Of a stretch of 64,000 nt of DNA, positions 1 through 12,925 are shown in pieces. The stretch's first letter is position 1; every line of letters begins with the position of its first letter. This DNA comes from Serinus canaria. Lineage: Eukaryota; Chordata; Aves; Passeriformes; Fringillidae. The position numbers were made by a program, and so were the translations under genes. The notes beneath the pieces are model-generated. The model worked only from the letters and a program-made list of their open reading frames with translations, was not told the DNA's origin and made no database searches. The stretch spans positions 30,326,048 to 30,390,047 of the forward strand of contig NC_066317.1 in NCBI RefSeq assembly GCF_022539315.1, given 5' to 3'.

Positions 1-3000
1 GGTTGACAGCTAAATGAATGCAGTGCAAGCAAAGAAGGCCACAGACACTGCATTGCTATTTTAAAAGAATCAATCTATACTTAAATATAATTTAAAGTCT
101 GACGAGCTTTTGCCTTCTATTCTTCTGGACTTGTGCCTTCTACTTTTGGTATGAAAATGGTAAATTTTCTTTTAAGTAGGATGGCTGCTTATATCAAGCT
201 AATGGAGTGTGGTCTTGCCAGCATCCACACACACTTGCAAAGGACTGTCTGCAGTAGGGGAGGACAGCATGCAATAATAAGAAAAAAAAGCACGAAACCA
301 GAATTCCTAATTTAGATACTTCATTGGGTTTTTGTTAGCTGAGTCACAAACATTTTTCTATAATGTACAGTCTGTCAGCTGAGAGCTGCTTGCTAAACAC
401 AGGAGCCAACAATAATAAAAATTACTTTCCCAGAGATTAGTGCACCAGAGTGCTATTTCCAAAGCATTCAAAGCACCACCATTTCAGATAAACATGTCAA
501 AGCATGGTATCTGATCACACTATACTTGGTGGTACTTTTTGTCCTTAAAAACACAAGCAAAATTAAAAACCATGGTATATTTCACAACGTATTAAAAAGT
601 GTTTTCTTTTGCATCATCAGGGCACTGATAAAAACAACACTGCAAGTAAGGACTGTAAATAGTCCAGGCATATTATGAATGAGAAGTCAATAAAAAAGGG
701 GAAAGGAATGAAGACATATCTATTATTTAGTGAACTGCATCTCCACTACCTTCAAGCTCCCCCATTTTTAATGGAAAAATATCTATTTGCTTTACACACA
801 GCAATGTTACACGAACATATCACATTTCAACACACACCACTTGCTCCATTTCAAATATTTGCTTTTGCACAGTGGAATTTCTTCTCTTACAAAAGAATTA
901 TTTTGTAGGACTACAAAGGTAAGTAATTGCTGTCACTGGAGAATGAAGCTTGTTATTTCTCTTCAGATAAGCTGCAATATTCCTTTTTATCTGTTCTACA
1001 AAATTTGTACCAGTGTACCTCAAAACTCTAGCTTTTTTCTACTGAGTTCATGCATGGTCTGAAAATTGCTTTTGAGCAGACTGTGAAAAGCACAGCTACC
1101 TGTGCATGGCTAAAATGAGACTATGGTTTTTGATCCTTGTGGAATGACTTCGCAATTCCCGGCTTTATTTTAGGTATAAATCAGTCCAAGTTACACTAAA
1201 AAGGCAGTAATGGGCTCACTCAGATTTACAGCAGTCAGCTGCAGAGCTCTAAGTCTATATAAATCTAAACTGCTGTTGTGGGCTGTGTGCCTTTCTAGGA
1301 GCGACCATCCTCCCCATGCTCATCCTGATGTCCCTCCACTGTCCAAAAACAAAAAGAAAAACAAATGGAAAAAAAATTATTACAGTACAAACAGCGTTGA
1401 AAAACTCTGAAGCATCAGAGTGAGGACTGAGGTAGACAAGGCAGTATCTCAGCCAGAAGATAACTGGGAAAACGTGGAGAGACAAGGACCAGAACAATGC
1501 ATTTGCATCTTCAGTAAAAAGCTTCAGCAGACAATGAGCAACTGAGATGGTCTTCAGGAGAAAGTCCTGGAAATGAGTCAAACTAGACAGGAAAAATCCC
1601 TGAGCTGACCTAGAGATACGACACGGTTGCACTTATTAGGAAAGGACGGCACACGCTTAACACAGCCTGAAGCTGAAGAATGAGTCGCCGCAGTCGTCTT
1701 TGATGTGGTACAAGATGCTATCACCAGATTTATACATCCATCAGGGCAGAAAGTCTGCCCCTGAAAATTACAAGATTCCAGGCATTCTGAAAGCACGGCA
1801 GTGCCTAACCCTTCCACCCGTGTAGTAATGCAGATGAAAAACCACAGTATCACCAAACAGATCAGTAGATGCCACTGGAAACTGAAATTAAACCCACCAA
1901 CTAGACAAGCTCATTCCTGCCTACTTCAAAGTAAGTCTCTTCCCCCATGGGCACAACACATTTCACAAAGATCAGCACTGACACTTTTTAAATATAGCAA
2001 ATACCTCTTTCTTAGTACATTGTAATCTCTACATTTTAGCAAGGGTCATGGTTAAAACTCAGACAAATTGCATGCAGTTCAGGAGACAGAAGAGGAACTG
2101 CAAAAGAAGAGAGGAGCACCAGCAATGACCTCAGCACTGATTCACATAAAAGGCCACACAGTACTGGAAAAATTAGTTTTTAAATCCTTTTGTTAAAACT
2201 ACACTTTTTCCACAATAGGACAACTAACCACAGTTGCTAATCAACAGTACGGCTAATCACACAGTCTTAATATATATCATTTGGTTAATTTCATCTCATA
2301 GTCCTAAATTACAAAAAACAACTTTTAGGCCTTCAGAAAGAATATGAGCTCATGTGTGGCTATCACTGCTTAAAAAAAATAAAGCCAAATCCAAACATAA
2401 TAAAGTCTGAACTCCAAATACTTACCAATGACCATTAGAAATTTTTCAGACATACAGAAATGTTGCAGTTTGTGAATTTTCTGTTTTAAAACTAAGAAAC
2501 AAAAGGTGCCAGTAACTATTTGATCACTACCATAGAACTTGAGAGGGAAACAGGGTTTTTTAATTAATTGAAAGGACTTCTGGACAGCACTCCCATATAA
2601 TTTTTACAACACACCCATCTGTACAGAAACTGAGACTTTGTAAAAGAAAGTCTTTAAAATGTAACATAACATGCTATTTGTTCCTCTTTCACCAGAATTT
2701 CAAGGAGCACTAAGCCTGCTTTCAAAAGCAGTAACTCAAGCCATGCAGGGGTACCTCTTTCTATCCTGTCTCTGATTTAGTTGCCTCCAGGCACTTCTTA
2801 GCTATTATTTGAATACAACAGTCAAAAGAAATTTAACTCTTTTTGCCAGGCACAAAGAAAAAAAACCAGGAAAATCATCTGTTATTGGCAGAAAATTGAA
2901 GACAAATACCTCTGTTCTATATTGTTTGCACATAAAAGGCTATCAGGGCAAAGTCATACAAGTGCTGCTATGCAGAGACCTCTGGAAACCCCCAGTCTGA

Positions 3001-3029
3001 CATTTCTAGACAATGCCCAAAGCCCCTCA
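1..3029. other. Unique AT-rich DNA, no confirmed gene
   Basis: I see no coding region, RNA gene or recognisable transposon. Frames on both strands are short (up to about 125 codons) and overlap each other on opposite strands as chance frames do. CpG is scarce, as expected of methylated vertebrate DNA. The only item of note is a minus-strand candidate exon at 2426-2480, described under findings. The segment could be intron or intergenic. Confidence 0.7.
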
Positions 3030-3465
3030 CACATGGAAACTCCACAGTGCCTTGGGATAACTTGTTCCATTGCTGCACTGTCTCTCTAGGTAAGATGTTT
3101 CTTCCAAATATTAAATTTGATCCTCTCAAGCTGCAATTTTTTAGTCACGATTCTTTTGTTGGTTTTCTGGGGCTTTTTGAGGTGGTGTTTTTTTTGGGGG
3201 AGAGGGGGGTTAAGGGTGGGTGGTTGATGGGTTTTTGGAGTTTCGGGTTATTTTATGTTTTGTTTAGGGATTTTTGTTATTGCTGGTTTTGGTGAGGGTT
3301 TTTTTAGTTTTTTTTCAGTATTTGCTCTGGTGTTACCAGGAAGAGTTTAACTTGTCCATCCCTTGCAGCTGCTCTTCAGGCAATTGGAGGCTGGCTATGG
3401 CTGCCTCACAACCTTCTCTTCCTCAGACCAAACAAGCCCAGACTCCTCCTTGTCCATCACTACCT
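3030..3465 (-). mobile_element. Degraded CR1 LINE 3' fragment (interrupted)
   Basis: This is an old fragment of a CR1 non-LTR retrotransposon, lying antisense to the given strand. The left part (about 3030-3145) carries the reverse complement of the CR1 segment whose usual form is 'caacctgttccattgc', here 'taacttgttccattgc', followed by a diverged 'aagctgcaa'. The right part (about 3330-3465) carries 'cttcaggcaattggaggctg', then 'ccttctcttcctcagacc' and 'aaacaagcccag', the known order of the CR1 reverse-transcriptase 3' region read backwards. Between the two lies about 170 bases of T/G-rich low-complexity DNA that is not CR1. Divergence from the family is high and no frame survives, so the copy is ancient and dead. 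The outer boundaries are approximate. Family recognition rests on remembered CR1 sequence, not on an alignment. Confidence 0.78.
3148..3325 (+). repeat. T/G-rich low-complexity block with G-quadruplex motif
   Basis: About 180 bases consist almost only of T and G on the plus strand (A/C on the other). Bases 3196-3220 contain four runs of three or more G separated by loops of 3, 4 and 1 bases, a canonical intramolecular G-quadruplex pattern. The block sits inside the CR1 fragment at 3030-3465 and separates its two recognisable halves. It may be an insertion or an expanded simple tract. No coding role is likely. Confidence 0.8.
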
Positions 3466-5311
3466 GCCACCAGCCAGCTGAGCCCTCAAGCCTGGCTGAA
3501 TGTACAACCTAACTAAGCAACCTGTCTACTCTCCCCAAAATTTTGCCTCAAGTGGCACAAGAAATGTTTTTGAAGCTCACAGGGTTTGCTTTTATCATCA
3601 ACTTTTCCAGCTGATGATGACTAAGAAAAAGCAAACGTAATACTGGCTTGCTGTATCTCCCTTCCAAGAGAGCTTCCCTAAGCAGTGTGGTCTACAGCTT
3701 TTCTGGGATACATTTCTTGAGATGGATCTTCTGTGAATTTTCCATTTTCAGTTGCTTCTATGATACAGCTACCTATTTTAAGTCTTGACATGACTCTTCA
3801 AGTATTAGCAAGAAATTAGAAAGAGAGATGAGCACTTCCCACTGTACAACCACACATGCATGATCTGTCAACATCACAGCATGATAAATTCAACTTCTAA
3901 CTAGAAATCTGATAATTTGCACCGTTACATGCTGCCCCAAATTAGAAAATTTAAGAAATACAACTTATAAAGTATCAAATGGATATAAAGTAACAAAGTA
4001 GGAACATGCAAGATAAATATTACGTTTTGTTTACATTACTCCTCCCTCTGACACATACTTAACTCACACACTTGGAAAGATGTGAAAACATTCTTGTTCA
4101 CACAACTAGAGATGAATGTATAGAAAAACTGTATTTGGTATTTTTAAAATCCTACAATTTAACCTATTTCTTTTTTCTTCAGGTATTATTTTGAGTTCAG
4201 ATTGTGCTAATAGTCAGTACCTTAGGCACTATCATACACTATTTGCTGGCTAAAGCCCTCTCTGCCTTTCACATCATGTTAAAGTCTGAACACAGATGAA
4301 GTGAGCAGAGAATAAAAAGTTCTCTGATTGATCTTCAGGAGCCCTCAGTTTTGGCAGCTGGCCCAACAGGGAAGGAAAAAGGAAGAAAAAGAAAGGGAGG
4401 ACAGAGGGTTGGAGGGCGGAAGACATCAATAGGTGACAGAGCATGGAACTGCAGTAACAGATTTAATAAAGTTTCCACACACCTGTGTGATTTAATGTCC
4501 TGCAGAAGATAATAATGACTAATCAGAAAGTAAAAAACCTTTTTTTATTCCAAATTGCATCAAGAAACAGAAGTAATTTATACTTTTACTTTACAAGCTC
4601 ATACTTTATAACCTTGAAGTATTCTGCCAGCACTTTGCCCAGTATTCTGGCTTCCGCTCAAAGAAGAGAATGGCAATTAAACAGGGGCGGTTTTTTGGTG
4701 GGGTTTTTGGGTAGGTTTTTTTTCAGTTGGTTGGTTGGCTGGTTGTTGTTGTGGGTTTTTCTTTTTTCCTGCACAGTAAATCTTCTTGCATTAAAAGTAA
4801 CCTATTTTGAGATCTGTTTGCAGACCAAATTCTTTTGGAAGGCAGTCTTGGTCCTGAACTTCTCAATATCGTTTAAAACTAGATAAATACTACATTCTAG
4901 CCAAGATAAAGAATTCCTACTGCTAAATGTTAGATAAGGTAACTTTTTGTTGTTATCACATGCTCAAAGATGTAATTATTGTAGAGTGTTTCAATAAGCA
5001 TTTATTCCAATGTCCACAGGTAAAGTCTTGGCTACACTGGCATCAATATTAAAGCCCCTGCTGACTTGAATATGAAAGGAATTCCATCTATGCTAAATAC
5101 ATACACCTGTTAAAATGATTTTATAGTGGATTGATAATAATATGATCTACCTAAAAAATAGGATTATTATGAATTTCATATTCATAAGACAAATACATAC
5201 ACTGGTCATTCAAAAATTAACAAAGTAGTTTGTAATACAAAAATTAGCAGTTAAAATCACTATAAACATTCTTCTTTTCTCTTATGGATAAAATAAATAC
5301 CAAGCTCATCC
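3466..5311. other. Unique DNA with polypurine and T/G-rich tracts
   Basis: No gene is seen. Bases 4368-4401 are an unbroken run of A and G on the plus strand. Bases 4684-4770 are a T/G-rich block made of short G runs and GGTT repeats, similar in kind to the block at 3148-3325. The rest is unique AT-rich sequence. Confidence 0.65.
4684..4770 (+). repeat. T/G-rich low-complexity block
   Basis: The plus strand reads almost entirely T and G, including a short (GGTT)n-like stretch around 4728-4743. G runs of three or four are present, but there are not four of them at canonical spacing, so this is a weaker quadruplex candidate than the block at 3196-3220. Confidence 0.8.
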
Positions 5312-5330
5312 TTTTTTTTTTTTTTTTTTT
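5312..5330 (+). repeat. Poly(T) run, 19 bases
   Basis: An uninterrupted run of 19 T. It could be the reversed A-tail of a minus-strand retroposon, but the sequence to its right (5331 onward) is not recognisable as one, so a simple homopolymer is the safer call. Confidence 0.9.
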
Positions 5331-5774
5331 CTTGTCTCAGTGGGTTTTTTCCCTAGTAAAATTATTGTACAGTAAATATCCATCACAGAACACTCAGTCT
5401 CTAGTCAAGGATTTCTCCCTGTCTCTGTCTTCTAGCTCAAGTGACTGGAGTCACCTTAGACAGAAGAGGCATCACTAAGGAAAGAAAATTCTGGTCTCTT
5501 CCTAAAACCAATGCTATTAATATATTTATCAAAATAACGCACAATTACAATTTTTTTTCCTGGAGGTGCAAAGCTATAAAAAGGAAAGGATATCAAATGT
5601 CCAGCAGAAAGCACTTTAGAAGTTTTAAAGACACTATATTATAGTTACTTCCATTCCTTTTGTTTTTTCTTTGTTTTTACTTTGAATGATTTACAGTTCA
5701 TTTACACTTGTGATCTCTGAATGTCAAAGCAGTATCTGAAAGTGACATGACTAAAACAAAGCCGGAGAAAAGGT

Positions 5775-5805
5775 GGAAAAGAGAGAGAGGAGAGGAAAAG
5801 GGAAA
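5775..5805 (+). repeat. Polypurine tract with GA repeat
   Basis: Thirty-one consecutive purines on the plus strand, including a short GA dinucleotide run at about 5781-5788. Such tracts can form triplex structures in principle. No other function is indicated. Confidence 0.8.
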
Positions 5806-7510
5806 CTAGGTAAAACCCACCAGAGTAGATCACTCTCCCTACCATGACAAGGACTGGCAGAGAGTAAACAGCTCTGTGATCCACAATATCCAGGGCAGAC
5901 AACAAATGCCATCAGCCTAAATACCTGGCTTTCACTCTTCAACACATGAGCTCTTCTTGACTTCCTCATCTCCCTGCAACAAGACCCCTTTTAATACTTT
6001 TCTGCTATATGTCAGACCATCAATCTGCTACATAATATTTTTTATGTTTTCCTGTTTTCTCTTCCCCTGCTGAAGGAGGAAGCATTTTATGTAATCTCCA
6101 CTCAAAAGTCCCTCTCTGCAAAATGATTTTGATTGAAAACTGGTGAAGCTGAAGCAAACTATAACAGTATGCAGTGACAGATCCATTTTCCAGCTTCGTC
6201 TCATGGAAGGCAAGATCATCAGGTTCAGTCTCCTTTAATAATGAACAGGTAAAGTGGGTGATCCTGAATGGCAGCAAACTCAGGAAGGGAAGGGCTTTTG
6301 AAAGCTCCTCACTCAGGTTTTAGCAAAAATGGTGTGGGATAGAAGGAACTGCAAGTCTCCTTGGAAAAGTACAACTTGCTCTACATGAAAAATCTCAGTA
6401 GAAGGGACCTGCAGGAACATTTAATGCTGAGAGGGACAAGGAAGCAAACACAAACAGCTAACCAGGAAAAGGTTTGCCCAGCTGGAGATATTTATATCTA
6501 CTAAGAGATAACAAAGTTATTTATTTACTTTATAAAGAAGAGGGGAAAATGTATTCTTAAAGTCTTACGTGTTTGGGAGGTTTGGGTGAAGAAATATCAG
6601 TACTTTCAAATCTGTAATCTTTCCAATTCTGTTACTAAAAATAAAATTGTTTCTTTTTTCCTATGGGAACTGATTTAGAAAAGTTTTGAAAAACATAACT
6701 TAATTCTGACATGTAAACATCAACAGGAAGTGCAACTATAAATAGTATCTACAGCAACAACAGAAACACAAGTGAATGTAAAAATAATCACATATAAATT
6801 CAAGCCCAGTGCTTCCAATTTGTTTTCAATTTTATTACAACAGTGCTTAGCTACATCCAAAGCTACATCCAAAATTAGCTTTGTTAGTACTGGAGACCAC
6901 ACACATGCCCCACAGTATCAGTCAGCCTGTCTTGAAAAGCTGTACATACCAGCCAAGATAGGAAGGGACAGGGAAACAGAGCAGTATTTCCCTGATTTCC
7001 CAGACTGTGCATGGCACAGAGTGGTTACAAGTGCAAGAAGATAACTTCAACAAAACAGTGAAATGAACCTGGCTTTCCTTTCATCTCTGTTAAAAACATT
7101 CATTTCAATGCCATATATTAAAACCTACTTGAAGCTCATTTCCTAATACTAGCTATGGCTTATCATGTGCTTTTAAATTCATGTGATTCACATCCTTTAT
7201 AGAAAAAATTCTTTAAAATCCAAACCATTTGAAACTTGCACTTCTTGATTTTAAGTCAGACTTCACTGAAAAGCAAGGCTTAATTTTATTATGCCCCTTT
7301 TCTTTATGGTGCCTTCAGTTTATATTGTGCAGCACTTGTTAAGAGCAGATACTAGTAAACATTTGGGAAAAAGATTATCCATGGTCCATGTGGAATTCAG
7401 TCTGAATAAATAGACTCTATGGATACGGAATGTGTTAAACAGCTCTCTCTCATTTTAGGTATTATTCAGAATGAAAAAAATAATCCCAGACTGATCATGT
7501 TTCAAGAGGT

Positions 7511-7536
7511 GGAAAGAAGAAAGAAAGAAAAAAAAA
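7511..7536 (+). repeat. GAAA-rich simple repeat
   Basis: A short imperfect run of GAAA/GAAG units merging into an A run. It is a minor microsatellite. Confidence 0.8.
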
Positions 7537-10500
7537 GATAAAACTACCACCCTAATCTTTAGAAACACCAGCCCTGAAATGCTTTGGTTTGCTGTTTACA
7601 TTGTTTTGCTATTTGTATGGATTTTATTTTTTAATTCTTTACACAGGAGAGTATGTTATAAATATAGCAATTCAAACACTCATGAAGATCATCAGTAATA
7701 GTCTAAGTTCTGAAAAAAAAAAAATGTGCTGCTCAAGACCATATTGAAAAGCACTACTGCAAATGCTTGTAGTCAGAAAATTACAGTCATGAAGTCCTGT
7801 AAGAGGGGACATAAAAGGGAACCAGAGATTGAAGGGTTTGTGTGCTACAACTGAAGGCAGGAATGCAGCACATGTAGGGCTAGGTTTACCTACACGGCAA
7901 GAGTAAGTATAAGAATGAAGCCCATGATGGCATTCAGTTCACTATCAAAAATGCAGAGGGTCCTAAGCAAAACTCTTAGCACAGAAGTGACATTGCTACT
8001 GGAAATTCCAAAAACCAGCTGAAAGTTGTCCCAGGCTTACCTCACATACACACAATATGTATCTCCAGCATATTCTTATGTTAAAAAGGCAAGAGGAACA
8101 AAGAAAATATTACAAAGAAATCATTTGGCATCTCTTTATGTATTTTCTGAACTAGACTACACTATACTTCCAAATTCAGAGACATAAAAATGTTCCATCT
8201 TCAATGTCCATTTTAGCAAAAAAATATTTCATTTGGTGTTAGCCCATTAAAACAAAGGTTTTGGAAAATTATGATGTCTTCACCTCATTAAAATTTGATT
8301 CCTAGAAGATGATTTCACAGGAAGTAGTCATGTATTATCAATACAGATCTGCAGAGATGAATGCAATGCAACTGTTATTGAACTGGAAGACCTTCAGGCA
8401 GACAGAACTCAGTAAAAATCAAAATTGAAACATTCTATTTCTAATGTCTTTAAATGGAAGGTTAAATCATGCAACACTTAACAGTATTTGCATGTGTAGA
8501 AGAAATTTAGAAGGAAGCACAAATCCAGGTACAGCAGACAGTCTGTTGATCTGCAAGGACAAAATGAGAAAGTTCTGTAGAGTATAAAAATACCATATGG
8601 AGAACTAATACTTTTTACAGCTCTGTTATCATGCATCTCTGATCCTGCTGGCTACTGAACTCATGCATACATGAAAACCAGAACCTGTTTTTACAGACAG
8701 GCCACAATGACAAGAATCTGATATTTAGACAAACTGATGAGAATTTTCTTAGGAGAGGCAAAACACTTTCCCTTTTCAGGTAATTGCAAGTGGTATGAGC
8801 CTAACTGGTCATTCAGTCCTTATTCCTCAGAGAAGCCAGATGAACAATAACATCACATTTGCAAACAATTTATCCTTATTTTCCTGTGACCTTTGTATTT
8901 TTCTAAAGACCATAAAGGCAAAATGAAGCATCCATAAGAGACCTGTATCACATAGGCTAGTGGGTATAAAATACCACAGGCACATGGTATTTTATGTAAA
9001 AACACTTCAAAAAGACCCCTTTGCTAATCTAGTACAGCAGGTGTCTTTAAGGAGGACTGACAGCTGGGCCCAAGCACCCATCAGTCACAATTTAGGCCAC
9101 TGAAAAGGTTTATATGGAGTGCTGCAGTCTTCAGAAACATACTGATACACTGATTTAGTCTTTACTCCCCAGAGCTGGCAATGTTCACCTTATTTCCCAT
9201 GTTAACTTATGATTTTATTTGTTCACAAATAATTTGGGAATTTTTTCACACAATAAGACTTTCTGTAGAGACAGCCTCTGACTCCCTGGAAAGCACTGCA
9301 TTTGACCTGAGGCCATGGAACAGGCTTCCATAATTGATTGATAGCACTGGGATTACAGGTGTGTAGTTGGTTAGAAGTGTGTAATATCACAGGGTGGAAA
9401 CTATCATCTCAAGTGCCTTCAATCCCAACCTCAACAGAGGTAGAAAAAGGAAACTGAAAACAGGCAGAAACCCATCTGTCCATCAATAAAAAAGACCTGC
9501 TTTCCTGATAATTTATCCTAGGTGAATTAGGTTAGGATAATTGATGAAAACCACTTTCCAGTCTCCTCACTCACATTTGGAAGGGGTTTTGGATGCCAGT
9601 TTGTATTGCCATTTGAACTCCAAGGGGAGAAAGGTAGAACTATTTATTTCACAGGAACAGAACTGCACTTTTTAGGAGCAATTTGGACAAGTTGAATTCA
9701 AAGTGCACATCACATCGCATGAGTCTCAAGACAAGATGGAATGAAATGCCAGAACTCTGTTTACCAAAGAGAAGGTAAATAGAAATTTTCCCATAGTTAC
9801 ACTTGGAGTCACTACAGAATGATTCAAGTGTTAATCCCCATGCTGTAATTGTAAGAGTTATTTATATTTTAAAAGAGAAGAAAACTGTAGTCATTTCAAT
9901 TAAATGAAATTGTGCCTTATATTAAGGCACTGTATTTTTCCAGGGCATAGCAGCAAGTCACTATATGAAAGAGAACACCTTTTGTAAAGATTCACATCTC
10001 AATGCACATTTCATTAACAATTTTATGCCTAAGAATTCCAATGCATCCCCAACAGAAGGCATTTATCAACAGCTTCAACACTAATAGGTGAAGCCAGCAA
10101 ATCAATTGCAAAACAAACAAGATAGGAATATCAAGCCCTCAAGCTTATGCCTTCACGTAAATGAGAAAGAACAAAACAATTAATACACACTTAATCTAAT
10201 CCAGCACTGCAATTAAGGGGATGCCTGAATCACTTGGTGATAAATGCTCTGCAATAGCTAAATATATATATATTACACATCATGGCTGAAGAAGAAAGTA
10301 AATATTTCTCATATCTAATCAGTTTCCCTCTGCAGAATTTTAGCAATATCAGTGTCTACAAGCTTTGAGGGTCCATAATGTTGTTTACTCAGTCCACCAT
10401 AGCATTGCATGAAAAAGAATTCCTTACACAGAGAATGCTTAAGACTAATCTGAAGATTCTTAATTAATAGCTTATTGAAATTTTTAGCCATGCTAATTTT

Positions 10501-12624
10501 TTTTCTTATTTCTAGGCACCTTTGTAGAAGTGTATTTTATTAAAAACTTGCACAATTAAATAGTAAGTGGAAAGGTCCAAAGTGCAATGGCAGATGTTTT
10601 GATTGAAATTGAAATCTTGAAGTTAAGATTAAAATATGCCACAAGTAAAGTATTATCTGCACATCAAAGCATCAGTGCTATAAAGAAAAATGAAGCACCA
10701 GATGCCAAATGTTGACTACCTCCATTATGAAGCTGAAAAAGAACCAAAGACTACTGAATGAAAATCAGCTGAGAATGTTTACGATTTGGGGGAGGTGAGG
10801 GTGGTCTTGTTGTTTCAGTTCCTCCTGGTTGTTTTAGAGTTTTTTGAAACAGCATATTACATATTTTCAATTTTTCAGGTCTTCTGTAAAAGCAGAAAAG
10901 TTACATTATCACACTACAGATCTGACTTGATCATTGCTGATTTCACTCTTTTAAGATTCCTTCCACACTGACTCAATTTGAGGGAAGTAATTGATTTATT
11001 TCTAGCTGGTTGCACTTTAACAAAATTTGGTTTTTTACTCTCCAAATAAAGAAGTTTGCTTCTGATAACATTATTCCTTCAGATTCTTTTAAAACATGGG
11101 CATCATATACAGTTTCCTTTAGGATGCTCAAAAAAGCAAGGGTCAGGAATTATTTCTTTTAATCCAGAGATGTCTTAAAGTTCACCTCACTCTAGGTTTA
11201 GGTCTTCAGGAAGAAGCAGAAAGAGGAGGGACTGGTATTTCATGGTATCACCTATTTGCATAGAACTGAATGCAACTGAAACAGCTGATTTCACAGGAAG
11301 TCTAAGAGATTCTCTGCAATGAAAAAAGTTTTCAAAATAACTTTTTTAAGTTGAGGTGTTACTGTTCAAAGAACAGTGCAGGACCATGAGAACTAAAAAA
11401 CCCACTTTAAAACATGTCCTTTCTTTTAAATCTAACAAATACAGACTTGCTGACACATATACATTCCTTCATAGAGTACTAACTTTATTCTGGTTTCAAA
11501 TTCATTATTTTGTATATTTTAAAGAGAATTAAAGCTTGCTCTATTAAAAGTAATTAGACCAATTCTTTTTAGATTATCAGCAGTATACACCCAATATAAA
11601 GACCTGATGGTTTTAATTATTATTTTTAAGAAATACCTATGTACAGAACTTTCACCTAAACTATTTAAACATTTTATATGAAGAGCAGGATGACTTATGA
11701 GTTGCATTGTTGCAAAGACAAACCCCATGCATCCATATACAGGCTGAATACTGGTGAAAAAATATAAATTCTTCCCCCATTTAATACTATTTGTTACTTC
11801 ACAGTTCAGCAGAAGTAGTTCTGTGATGTCTTTTCAGATTTAATGCTGTTGTTTAAAAAAAAGTTTTCTTGGATGGGGATCTCATCCTAATCTTTTAATT
11901 TTTTATGGTATGTCTAATTACTGCTAAGTGCACTTCTGGAAGTAACATCAAATCTACTTGTAAGACCCAGGGAGTTCATAGCACAAGGGAAAGTGAGAAA
12001 ATAATTAAAAGGAGTAAAAACAAAATAAGTCATCATCTTATTTTGAAATCAGCCAAATCTGATGAAGGCTAAAGTGATCACATACTCTCAGCTCACGGGA
12101 ATGCACATTTGCCTCTGGAAGATTCTTGTTGCACCAAATTGGAAGAGGAGAGCAGAAACTGTTTCTGCTATCTTTGAAGCTGCAGGCCTAAAACTAATAA
12201 AGATGAAAGCCTTTGTGCCCACTTCAGAAGGGATGGATGTGAAATATATCAAATATCAGAGGCATACATGAAGTCAACAGTGCTAACAGCTTTATTAAAA
12301 CAAGTCCGTACCACTAGAATCATTACTAGCAGAAAAAAAAATTAAGGGTAGAAATTAAAAATGTGCCAGATTCAGACTAGCACAGTTCCAGGGATTTTTC
12401 AAATTACGACCCAAGGTTGTCCTCAGATCAGAACTAACCAGTCTTGGTGTGGAAAGGTCAAAAATATGCTCCAGTCCAGCAGAGACTTTGAGAGATGTTA
12501 AACAGACTTTAAGAGTATCAAAAAGAACAGGGGGAAAAAATCTAGCCACCCAAGTGATTCAGGAGGACTCCTCTCACAAGCTGGATTTCCCATTTGCTCC
12601 ATTACTCTACCCCAGTTTCCTGCA

Positions 12625-12925
12625 GCTGTGAGGATCCCCAGAGCGGGGCCCTTCCGTGGGGCGCAGGAGGCGATGCCAGCCCCAGCACAGCCCCCCTCCT
12701 GCAGCTTCCTCTGCCATCCTCACTGCAGTCAGGCCTGGCACCAGCTGCACTCCAGGGCAATTGTGGCTTTAGGGCAATTCACATGTCTTAGCAACACCAC
12801 CTCTGCACACCATCAGAGAGCCACTAATATCTTACAGCCACTGGTCAATACCTTCCTTTCCACACTCTGGCAGAGAGCAATGCCTCTAAGTTGGCTGGCT
12901 AGAGCTAACAGAAGCCCTCCTTGAT
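12625..12925. other. GC-rich patch with CpG cluster
   Basis: This patch is clearly richer in G and C than its surroundings. Four CpG dinucleotides fall within about 47 bases (roughly 12633-12680), in a window where CpG is otherwise rare. A plus-strand frame of 98 codons (12628-12924) runs through it, but its translation, rich in Pro, Ser, Leu and Gln, matches nothing I recognise and reads like translated GC-rich DNA. Options include a small unmethylated element, a diverged repeat, or an exon. None can be decided from the sequence alone. Confidence 0.55.

Larger units (their letters stand above)
5331..12624. other. Unique AT-rich DNA, no gene seen
   Basis: Over 7 kb I find only short chance frames. 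Local features are a purine tract at 5775-5805 with GA repeats and a GAAA-rich tract at 7511-7536. The stretch 7100-10780 is notable only for lacking frames of 60 codons or more, as expected of AT-rich non-coding DNA. No RNA gene or transposon is recognisable. A segment near 9300-9420 has a faint LTR look but cannot be supported. Confidence 0.65.

Noticed and set aside
9280..9430. Possible fragment of an ERVL-type LTR
   Set aside because: The wording of the sequence gave a faint LTR impression, but I could not find paired TG...CA ends, a target duplication or a second copy.
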